A stretch of DNA of 27,800 nucleotides, taken from the NCBI GenBank assembly GCA_000969725.1, contig JXSR01S048713.1. One strand, given 5' to 3'. Within the stretch, counting starts at the first letter, position 1; every line of letters begins with the position of its first letter. The notes below the pieces were generated by a model that worked only from the letters and a program-made list of their open reading frames with translations, made no database searches and was not told the DNA's origin. The stretch is from Ophiothrix spiculata. Its lineage: Eukaryota > Echinodermata > Ophiuroidea > Amphilepidida > Ophiotrichidae. The position numbers were made by a program, and so were the translations under genes. This document shows positions 1 through 9,700 of this stretch, one piece after another.

Positions 1-25
1 CTCACCAGTTCTGAGAAACGAGCCC

Positions 26-57
26 GGACGGACGGACGGACGGACGGACGGACGGAC
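26..57. repeat. (GGAC)8 microsatellite
   Basis: Eight perfect GGAC units near the left edge. They are followed at 72-90 by a small hairpin, ATGCCTC-TCGCG-GAGGCAT, with another GAGGCATAA at 143-151. This combination probably marks the end of a dispersed repeat cut by the window edge. Confidence 0.85.
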
Positions 58-518
58 AACCAGAAAACATAATGCCTCTCGCGGAGGCATAAATAAAATA
101 GAAAAGGACTAGCTACAGTAAGAATTTTATTCCCTCTTCATAGAGGCATAACTGTCACTTCAAGCATGCTTCAAATACAAATATATAATATGACTATAAT
201 TTTTTTTAAATGTCATAAAATTTAGGTTAATGTCAATATGTATTACATCATTTAGATTAGCTGAAATATCATACATCAATTAAACACTTATGAAAATATA
301 AATTAACATTAGTTTTAATTACGGGTGACCATACATCTACATGAACCATTAATCTAGTAAATTATTCAGCAATCAATAAAGAAATAGAAAATTTAGTTAC
401 ATCAAAATTATTGTATTTACATTCCAATGGTTAATATAATGGTTTGTAAATAATGACACTGAAAGAAAAACATCAATTAGCAACTTATGAAAATATTTCA
501 AGTGATTACCTACATATA

Positions 519-677
519 AGACTAGGGTCACAATACTTTGTACGAACCGTTATGAACAGTGTTTAGTCCGTCAGCGAGTGAAGCAAGCATTGTGGACGTC
601 GCTTGCTGCCAATGGTCCTTTTAGATGGACTAAACACTGTTCGTAACTGTACCTACAAAGTATTGTGACCATAGTCT
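519..677. mobile_element. Foldback MITE, 159 bp
   Basis: The element is an almost complete hairpin. The left arm from AGACTAGGGTCACAATAC to GTGTTTAGTCC pairs with the right arm from GGACTAAACACTG to GTGACCATAGTCT. The arms are about 50 bp and the loop about 58 bp. There is no coding capacity. Confidence 0.85.
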
Positions 678-1110
678 GACTTAAACCATACATTATCAAT
701 TTTCTTCTTGTTTACTATATGATATGTTATTGAATTGAAAATATAAAATATAATGATAATGACAACTTTTAAAGTTGATGTTTAATTTCATTGATAATAC
801 AAGTATTTTTCCCAGGTAACTCTTTGGGTTCAAAGTGTGCAAGCCTATTTATTACAAGCACACTTCATAACAAATTTCAAAGCATAGCTGTTACTAATAG
901 TTTTACGGAATACCCTCATTTACAATCATTTTGTAGACCAACCACCAGACATCAGTCATTTGTCCGATGGTGTGTCTGCCCAATGAACATAAGTGAGGAA
1001 ATTCTGTGAATCTATTACCAACAGTTGCCTTTCAAGAGGTCTATGCTTTGAAATTTGTTATCATACCAAATATACTGAAAAGGAAGTTGCTATTGGACAT
1101 TATTACTAAA

Positions 1111-1303
1111 AGACCATATCTATAATTGACATATTCCCGCCGTTAATTGGGTAAATCCACATAATCGGGTGGGGAATCAGAACTCAGAACGAGGCCAAGT
1201 ATGATAAATACACTTCTTGATCTCGCTCTGAGTTCAGTTCCCCGTCTGATTCTGTGGATTTACCTCATCAACGGCAGGAGTATGCCAATTATAGATATGG
1301 TCT
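1111..1303. mobile_element. Foldback MITE, 193 bp
   Basis: The inverted arms run AGACCATATCTATAATTG... to ...CAATTATAGATATGGTCT. Each arm is about 80-90 bp with few mismatches, leaving a loop of about 25 bp. It shares the AGAC terminus style of the element at 519-677, but the rest of the sequence differs. Confidence 0.88.
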
Positions 1304-1362
1304 ATAACAAGAGAAAGTCAACCACTACACTAGAAATAATATACAAAAATTAACTGCTTTTA

Positions 1363-1482
1363 GGGGTATGGTTTAAATTATTTTCTGGAGGTGATCTCAA
1401 AACCATGAATATGCCCGAAGCGAAACTGAGGGCACATTCATGGTTTTGAGATCACCGAGGGGAAATAATTTTAACCATACCT
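1363..1482. mobile_element. Foldback MITE, 120 bp
   Basis: The arms GGGGTATGGTTTAAATTA... and ...TAATTTTAACCATACCTC pair over about 55 bp. They include a perfect GTGATCTCAAAACCATGAAT stretch and its complement. The loop is short (about 15 bp). Confidence 0.88.
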
Positions 1483-1917
1483 CAAACAAAAAACAGTCAA
1501 TATTTGTTTTATATACCAAATATATAGATTTTTGTCATTTGATTGGTTAAAAGTACAATCATGTATATGCACGAGTGCTTATATTTGCGTGTGTAAAGCT
1601 TGAGTCACACGGCGCAAAATATATTGAGCGGGCCTAGTGAAAAATATGCATCGGGCCTAGTTAAATCCAAGCCCTAACTTTTAACCAATCAGAGGAGAGA
1701 AATCTATATATGAGGTATATAAACAAGATTATTCATGAGATATTTGTGTTGTTTTGTTAGAAAATAAAACTGAATCTGTATCTATTTCTCTTTCTTAACA
1801 AATATTTTTGAAAAACAAATATTAGACAATGCCAACATCATTATCATGAAATTTTGAAATGCAAGCAATAAATCTCTTGCATATTATACCCTCACTTCAC
1901 AAAATTAGTCATACTTG

Positions 1918-2331
1918 GGCAAATTAATTTAAAAAAATAGTTTGTCTCAAAGCTGCCGTGCACAATTGTGATCTGGAAAAAAGTAATGCAGTATTTTAAG
2001 ATTTTGTTCTAGAATTTTTTTGTTGTTGAAAACTCATACTTTTCATAACCAAAAACAAATTCATGCACATGGTTAGAATAAAATACTTTTTTACTTTATT
2101 TGTAACCAATCATAAATCGGGCCATAAATATATGCTTGGAATTTGAGAAATGTCAACAAATAGAGGTCAGAACTTATAAATAATTCACTGTTGATATATA
2201 TATATATATATATATCATTAAAAAAACCAAGTTGGGAATAAAAATATCAAATTTTCACAAAAATCACATTCCGCAATAATTTTCAAGCCACTCGCGAGCT
2301 TTGAGACAAACTATTTTATTTTAATTTGGCC
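1918..2331. mobile_element. GGCC-ended MITE, PIF/Harbinger-like
   Basis: The terminal arms GGCAAATTAA...ATAGTTTGTCTCAAAGCT and AGCTTTGAGACAAACTAT...TTAATTTGGCC are inverted. The element contains a (TA)n run at 2194-2215. The same terminal motif (GTCTCAG/AAGCT ... GGCC) recurs at 23735-24080, where a TTA target duplication is clear. Here the left flank is not a clean TTA. Confidence 0.7.
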
Positions 2332-2972
2332 TTATCCCATGCAAAAACTCATTTGAAAGGAAATTGTGAAGTTCTTATGTATCTTTTTTTATTGATTGAT
2401 ACAATTGAAAGGATAATTTAGTCTTTACAGCAGTTTCAATTATTCTTTAATAACCATACCAAACAGGTTTGAATGTACATAGTCTAGTATAGTAACCGCA
2501 TTTAAATTTTCATCTGTATTAGTCATTGCAACCATATAGATATTTTACGGTGTGATAAAATCATGAAAACTGATTTCAATTCATAAATACTTCCTCCTGC
2601 AAACACAATTTTCTTTGATTAAAATCACAGTATTTAAATGTTTTATAAATTTCATAACAAACCACTCAAAAAAAAATCAGGTCCCCGGTTCAGGTCACAA
2701 AATGAACGGAGGGAAAGGGTGATTAAAATCCACTTTTCACAGCATAACTTTGGTTTGAAAATCTTCAGCCGCAAGGCTTTTTTTTAGAAGTACTAAAAAC
2801 TATTGGCTGGTTGGCCTCCTTGGAACAGTAAAACTGAGATATTGATATATATTGCATTGAGTAATAAAAGGGTGCATTTATTTATTTTAAAACAGTTTGA
2901 CATAAGAAATCTCACTAGATCAACACATTCCTGCAAAATGACAAGTTTTTAAAATAACTTCCCAAATTTGAT

Positions 2973-3094
2973 TTAGCTTTATACATGGTCTCCAGAGAGA
3001 CCAAGCCATTGTATTAGACTGATATATATTGTCAAACTACTGGAATAACTGCCCAAGTCATTTTTTTCTTGATTTGAGAAATTAAGAGAAATGC
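2973..3094. repeat. 122-bp direct repeat, copy 1
   Basis: Identical by eye to 3510-3631, including a run of seven T. It runs from TTAGCTTTATACATGG to AAGAGAAATGC. No coding sense is visible. Confidence 0.9.
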
Positions 3095-3228
3095 TGTCTA
3101 GACCTATTAGTTTGTTACTTTTATTCAACATTACCTGGGTAATATTTTGATAAAAAGCAACTACTAAAGTGAGTTACACTATTTTATGGGTTAGGCAATT
3201 TTATATGTGAGTTAGGCAATGTTATAAT

Positions 3229-3386
3229 CAGGGGTGTGAATGACCTCTTTTCAAAAACGAGGAAAAACATTGACAAATGTCAAAAATGGGCTGAAAATGA
3301 AAGGGAAAAAAATTGTATCTCAATTTTTTCAAAAAAAACCCAACAACATGAGAAATCAGCAAAAACGAGGAGATTTCACATCCCTG
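3229..3386. mobile_element. hAT-like MITE, 158 bp
   Basis: The termini CAGGGGTGTGAATGACCTC and GAGGAGATTTCACATCCCTG are imperfect inverted repeats of the CAGGGGTG type common in hAT elements. TATAAT precedes the left end and follows the right end (6 exact bases; hAT normally makes 8). The interior is A-rich. Confidence 0.7.
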
Positions 3387-3509
3387 TATAATGCATGATG
3401 AGAGTCAGGAAATTTTATAAGAACAGTGGCTACTAAAATATTTGCCAACTCAATTTTGAAAGAAACAGTAATATTGGGCCAAAATCAGTTCTCAGTGAAA
3501 GTGTCGGTG

Positions 3510-3631
3510 TTAGCTTTATACATGGTCTCCAGAGAGACCAAGCCATTGTATTAGACTGATATATATTGTCAAACTACTGGAATAACTGCCCAAGTCATTT
3601 TTTTCTTGATTTGAGAAATTAAGAGAAATGC
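3510..3631. repeat. 122-bp direct repeat, copy 2
   Basis: Second copy of 2973-3094, offset by 537 bp in the same orientation and without a difference that I can see. Confidence 0.9.
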
Positions 3632-3636
3632 ATGAT

Positions 3637-3838
3637 TAGACAGCAAGAAAGTGGTATCTACAAAAGCTGGTTTTTTTTTCATAAATTTGCTTAGCCTAGT
3701 GATATAATGTCCAGTCTTGGATCAGTGGCTGATGAAATAGGTCTTCTGAAGATTTCACACTCTAGTGATAAGACATTAAAATAAATAAAACATATGGCAG
3801 CCATTGAAGATACAACTTTCTTGCATTCACAAGGCGAC
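3637..3838. mobile_element. Diverged copy of the 8143-8385 MITE
   Basis: Landmarks in order match the reverse complement of the intronic element at 8143-8385: GCAAGAAAGTGGTATCTAC, TCATAAATTTG, CCAGTCTTGGATCAGTGG, AAATAAA, GGCAGCCATTGAAG and ACTTTCTTGCATTCAC. It starts a few bases from the end of the 122-bp direct repeat. Confidence 0.75.
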
Positions 3839-4576
3839 TTGATCTATTCACACACAGTGTAACCTTGGCAGTGAAAAACAATAAATTTTCCAGAGGCTTG
3901 AGTAGGGCAATTATTTTGTAAAAATATGTCCACAAAAAGTGACAAAAAATGAAATAAATCAAAGAAAACATGCAAAAAGAGTAATGCTGATTTGTAAAAT
4001 TGGTAATAACACATGGAAATATAACTTGGTGTAATGGTGCAGTCAAGATGTCCAGAAAGTTTTATTTATCAACATCATTTGATGCTAACCTCTGCTTACC
4101 CACTTAGTGCACTATATCAAACATAGCATGGGGTATTGCAGAGTTAAGCATATTACCATGATACATAAGATATTATACACCGCATGAAAACATTCTTGTC
4201 ATTTGATTGGTATTACTCTGGCATGACATCACCGCCTAGCGATATCAGCTCCTTTATTTGAAGGTTTGTTTATGTTCTGAATCATTAAACGGCTCTCCTA
4301 AAGCTGTTTAGGTGAGCATAAAGAAAGCAAACAAAGGCTACAAGCAATAGACAGAAAACCTCACCTAGAGCAATTGAGGAAAGCAGAGGAAAGAAGAACA
4401 AAACTCTATGCGCCTTAAAAAACAATCCCTGAGACAGGCGCATGTATTTAGATAATGGCTCGTGAATCATTCGGAAAAACATGTCTGAAATCTTCAAGCA
4501 CTGTTTGCACTTGGATAGGGATAGGCTAAGCATGTACAGTAAGCTTAACACAGTATGCACATACGGCATAATAAAT

Positions 4577-4748
4577 CAAATATTTACTGCATGGTCTTTA
4601 TTTGAGCAATGGCACATATCTACCCTTAACTGTTGACTAGAGACTGTAGGCCTACCATTGCCTGACATCAAACAATAGTAGGCCTACGGGCACCAGTGAC
4701 ATTGAACAGATATGTTTCACCATTGCTCTCATGAGCAGTAAATATTTG
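4577..4748. mobile_element. Inverted-repeat MITE, 172 bp
   Basis: The ends CAAATATTTACTGC and GCAGTAAATATTTG are perfectly inverted. Further in, GAGCAATGGCACATATCT pairs with AGATATGTTTCACCATTGCTC. The centre carries two GTAGGCCTAC palindromes. Confidence 0.75.
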
Positions 4749-5673
4749 TATAATACATATAGAAGTTAGCATATCGTGCCCTGTTCAGACACATCCAAAG
4801 CATTGTCATCAAATTCATTTTCTTATCCAAAAACAAGTGCACATAAAATAATTTAACCTGAGACTGTTCCATAGATGTACAGGGGAGATACCGGACTTTG
4901 TATACCAGCCCATCTAATGGCGTCATCAGCAATGGAGATCAAATTGGGTGTATTCGGGTCCACTCGGTTCCCACCAAAATCAACTCTTGGGTGATGAGAT
5001 TTGGTTGTGTGTAGAATCAAACCCCACACATAATACCCTACGTGAATGATATGCCAACCTACATACTAAGCGTAAAAGCATGTTTTTAATATTCCTGCAT
5101 TATGACAAGGTGTGATGCATCATTGGTAACAACCCGAATACCCAAATTTTGTTCATCATGCCAGAATAAAATGGTGGCAAGTCTGGTATCATCCCCATTA
5201 AATCTATGGACAGTTCACAGACAGATGGATTATACTATGTTTTAGCTCACAGGAAACTCACACCTTTCTCTTTAAAGGTGATTGACCTGAAAGAAAAAAG
5301 TAACTTGACTTATGACATATTTCTATTCACAGATGATTAGAAGTTGCCTTTTAATTATGATATTAAAATATCATATTTAAATTGAAATTGCCAAAATAAC
5401 TTTAATTTGCTATTTATTGATTCAAATAACTTGATGAACAATGACTTTTCAATGACATTTTCAGGTAATGTGTACTGTTCGAAATGGGAGTACTTACATG
5501 TATCAACTGGATTTACAAATATAAAGACAACCAAGTTTTTCTCTTGTCCTCCTGACCCTAACCCTACCAAACATCGAAAAATCACAATCAACAAAGTTAC
5601 GATAATCGCCTAAGTCCAAATACGTCATAGACCAGAGTTAGCTATGATCTCAAAATTGCTGCCATGGCAGCAC

Positions 5674-5790
5674 ATGCTCAGTGGCTTGACTTGGGTTGGG
5701 GTGCAAGAGGTACCGGGTTTAAACCCAGGTGGAAACCCACCATTTTGAACTTGCAGAATGGAGAAGTGGTGTTGGGGGTTAGGGTTAAGA
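5674..5790 (+). mobile_element. Possible tRNA-derived SINE fragment
   Basis: TGCTCAGTGG (5675-5684) resembles a pol III A box. GGGTTTAAACCC (5715-5726) sits about 40 bp on, where a B box would be. The 3' part reads into GGGGGTTAGGGTTAAGAG at 5773-5790. No tail or target duplication is evident. A decayed SINE head is the best reading, with modest support. Confidence 0.4.
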
Positions 5791-5795
5791 GACTG

Positions 5796-6413
5796 GTACA
5801 ATATATTAACAGCTGTGTAAGAGTAAAGATAGAATGGAACAAACTTAAAGTCATCTGAAAAAAACCTTTTCATTCTGGGCGGGACCAAATCATAGCGTGT
5901 GTGAACAACAAACCAATCAAATCGATCATCAAGGCACACAGCAACAAAACTGTCAAATCAAGTAAGCTTACAAGTATCGCATGAGTTGCATGTGAACATT
6001 AACCTCGGCGTACAAGATGGGTAAAAGTGAAAAGGTTTTCTTCATGTGACTATAATAGCTAAACTACACTACTGATGACAAGATTTGGTATGTGTGCTAA
6101 ACATTGGCATTGTGACTCAAACAAACATGTGTGCCAAGGGATTCAAAAAGGGTATGAGAATATGATGGTTAAACCAGTACACAAATACGAATGTAAGATT
6201 ATTTAAAAACAAAATAGAATAAAATTATATCCAACATTACAGCTAAATTTAATGAATCTTAAAATGGTGTCAATGTTGATAAACATGGTTGCATGGTGGA
6301 TACAAATATAACATGTTCATTTTCATTTGTTGCCTACTTAACATAAATATAATAGTTGAGGCATGAATTGAATCAAAAAAATTACAACATAAAACATTTA
6401 TTTATAAGAACGG
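5796..6413. repeat. ~600-bp dispersed repeat, copy A
   Basis: From GGTACAATATATTAACAG to ACATTTATTTATA this matches 10743-11338 closely in the same orientation. Differences are substitutions and an indel of about 30 bp near 6200. Both copies contain the same minus-strand open stretch beginning MCLDDRFDWFVVHTRYDL, which I treat as accidental. The family is unidentified. The copy ends about 125 bp below exon 6538-6707. Confidence 0.85.
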
Positions 6414-6537
6414 TCATCTTTTTAAATCCCTTGGCATCTATCAAAGGTCAAAGGTTACAAATGGTTCAAAAGCATTAGTACTGCAAGCTATGGCATCAAC
6501 ATACTGCAACCAAGGTGTGTAAAGCTCTGCATCCTAC

Positions 6538-6707
6538 CCATCTTTGTATGCTCCAATAGTATAAAATCCTGGTGCCAAAAGTCTCCAAAAATCACCATCC
6601 TTTGAAGTGGTCACATTGTGCGCTATATTTGGTAGCATTATGTACACATCAGCCAGCGGTTCATTGGTGTAGTAATCATATACAAATCCTTTGACACCCT
6701 TGTGAAC
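6538..6707 (-). CDS. CPD: CPD-like exon 9: transthyretin-like domain of B
   Basis: This 170-bp exon has acceptor TTTTTTGTCATGCAG and donor GATGG|GTAGGA. It encodes VHKGVKGFVYDYYTNEPLAD, a HNVTT potential glycosylation site, and DGDFWRLLAPGFYTIGAYKD then G. It is the domain-B counterpart of 22283-22452, with the same length and phases. The donor demands a following phase-2 exon (starting in the manner of YEASLVQ). I could not find one in 1-6537, so it is either highly diverged or beyond the left edge. Confidence 0.92.
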
Positions 6708-9700
6708 CTGCATGACAAAAAAGAACAAGGTCAAGAATAGAATAAGGTGAATGGGAAAGAATAAGGAAGTTAACAACTTTTGGCAAATAATTTTCATCAA
6801 ATAATATGTACATATCAAGGAGGAAAAAAGCAAGTCAGGATAAATCTAAAGTCATGCATTCTTAGATACTGTAAGCAAAATAAACAATGCAGGCAAAATT
6901 TGTACACTTCAATTTTTACTAAATGAATTATGAATATCAAGTATTGTTGTTGGATTTAATTTGTGAACACGTGCCTGCAGCAAATACGCAGTGGTCTCTG
7001 ATGCGAGCGTACATTTTCAACGATGTTTATTTCGCGTGTACGCTCAAGACTCTGAGGACGCATTCACAAATTAAATCCAACAACTACAAATTCAGGCTAA
7101 ATAATTAAGGACACATACTGCTAAATAATAGCATGGGTGAATCTATGTCAATGTGAAAATGTATATGGGGTTGCCCTTCTCTAAAAGGCTTAAACCATGG
7201 TGCAAACCAGCATTCCCTCTAGGGTTTTTGAGCTTGCACTAATTCGACCAATATTGACAAAATTTAAGAAATATTTGCACCAAAATCACGAGCTGAGGCT
7301 GAAACATAGCAAAATAAAGCAAGAAAAAGCATCTTTTTAAAACCCTTTTAACCTTTTGCGCCAATTTTCCTGGCTCCAGTGCCAATGGCGCACCATACAG
7401 TCTTCGCAGGAACACTGGTGCAAACTATGCTCATTTTTTGGTAAAATTTCAATTTAATCATGTTCTGTATGTGGTACATATCAAATTAGATTGGTTAACT
7501 AACAGTCACCCTAATTTTGCTGTTTTTGTGAAATATATGAATGAATTATGAGTGTCTAGAGAAATGTTATGCCAAGTTTGAGAGAAAGACGTTCTGAACC
7601 TGTCCTATACTCATGGCAACCTAGCAAAACAATTAGCACAGGCACCATACAAATTCAAGTGTTTTGATCCTTGGTTAAAATTAGGTCTGCATGGCCGAGC
7701 GGTTAGAGCATGGGACTCGTAATAAAGAGGTTGTGGATTCGCCTGTTGGTGGCACAGCCAGTTTGACCATGTCTCCTTGTTTCCTTGGGCAAGAAACTTT
7801 ACTCTAATTGCTCCATGGTTCGGAAGTCACGCAAAGCTGTTGGTCCCCTGTGCGAATGCTCCTTCTTGGGGTGCTGCATACAGTATATTGGTGGTGAGTC
7901 TATTAAATTTAGGACACAACTGATAACACTTTGACCTAATAAACAGAAGCAATGAAACAATTACCTCCTGGATGAAAGCAAGCAGAGCATGTTTATTGTC
8001 ATTCCAATATGAAGGTAAATATCCTTCCTCTGGGTATTTGATGCAACTGAGCTCAATGGATACTTCAAAACAATTACTGTGTAAATAGTTCCAGTCTGCC
8101 ATGCTACCTGAAACAAGAAGAGTAGAAAATGCAAAAAATATTAATCGTCATGTGAGTGCAAGAAAGTCGTATCTGCAATGGCTGCCCAAAAGTTATATTT
8201 ATTTTATACCTTGTCACAAGAATGTGAAAAATCCTCAAAATGTTCCTGTCTTATGTCAGTGGTTTTTGAAATGGTTCTTCAGGTGAACCACTGACCCAAG
8301 ACTGGAGGTCATCCAGTGTGCAATCCAAATTTATGACACAAGGCAGCCATTGCAGCTACGACTTTCTTGCATTCACATGACGATTTGTGATTTACTCAAG
8401 TCAATCTGCAAAATGAGCTCCCTCAAAATCACGTCCAGTATATTTAAACAATCGAGCTTCTAAGCAGTCCCTGCATATGTGTAATTCAAAATTTAAATCA
8501 CCTGACGAGGCTCACGCGTTGCACAACGATCGTCATGACTGATCAATGTTCCCCAGTGACAAGAAGTTGGTGAGACGAACGTGGTAACAACCAATCACAT
8601 CCAACTGCATGAATTGCAGTGGGTTACATACAGCGCAGAACACTACTTGACAACAGACGTTCATGAGTAAAAACTTGGTAAAAGGGGAGCTCATTTCAGA
8701 GATTGATATATTTTAAAATTTGTCAACAAAAATTTATTTGAATGTAATTTTTTTTTTCAATTTCTCAAGAACAGACAAACAAAGGTTATTAAATTACAAT
8801 GCATTTAAAAAAAACTTCCACACAAACCAATCAATAATAGGCAGACATTTCGTAAAGTCTAGACTGGTGTTTAGTTTGACATTAATAACATCTTGTATTC
8901 TTTTTTAACTCTTCTAGCCCACATATTGATTGTTTAATTACTCTGCACGGTACAGATGCTCACAGGCAGTGACAAGAATCAAAATTTTGCTTCCTTCGTA
9001 TGCGAACCTAGCCATGCTAATAGCCAATGTCTAATAGACAGAGCCAGAATTGGCTTCATTTTATTTCTAAACACATATATTGCCATAATACAATGTGGTG
9101 TACAATGTACATGGGTCTAAAATGACTTGAACACTCTATTGTAGACACAGCTAAAAATAGCTAAACCTTCTCTACATGGGTATAAAAGTCCTGAAAAATT
9201 CTCGATATGAGTAATGTTCATCCCCAATGACATATTGTTGTAAAGATTATCTACAAATAACTTACCAACTTTATTGTAGGCAAAGCCAGCATTAGCTATT
9301 CCTTCCCTATATGGGTAATGATCAGGACAGGTGTTTCCAAAATGCATTGTGGTATGAGCCTAGAAATGGTGGAAATAAGGAAACATTTGTTACAAGCATT
9401 TAATTTTACTGTACACTTATCCCAGAGGGGAGCTCAGATTTGAGTTGGACAGGAGTGTGCTGTTGGAGCTTCTAAACCCCTACCCATCTTTAAGGGTGAT
9501 TTTGGCCAAAAAGTGTAAACATTTCTAAGGCCTACTCGAATACCCCAAAAATCTAAAAAAATTGAGGTTCGTGTTTTTTTTTCTGGTAAAAAGCAGGACC
9601 CAAGTTTAAGGATTTCTTGTAAAAAAACAACCAACAAATACAGATCACATTGCTCAAATGACTGTGTGATAACATAAAAGTAAAAGTTTTGAGTGAAAGT

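Larger units (their letters stand above)
1..6537. other. Flank or intron 3' of the last recognised exon, repeat-rich, no gene found
   Basis: Apart from the elements listed, this AT-rich stretch shows no exon that could follow the phase-2 donor at 6538. It may be one long intron of the CPD-like gene or sequence beyond it. Open frames at 3762-4046, 4285-4569 and 5355-5594 have no family resemblance. Confidence 0.5.

Noticed and set aside
5625..5939. Minus-strand open frame starting MCLDDRFDWFVVHTR, repeated at 10601-10888
   Set aside because: The identical peptide start simply reflects the 600-bp dispersed repeat. The frames diverge right at the repeat edge, and no domain is recognisable.
7685..7745. 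tRNA gene
   Set aside because: The A box is perfect, but the B box is degenerate, there is no 3' acceptor complement and the sequence continues into a SINE body.
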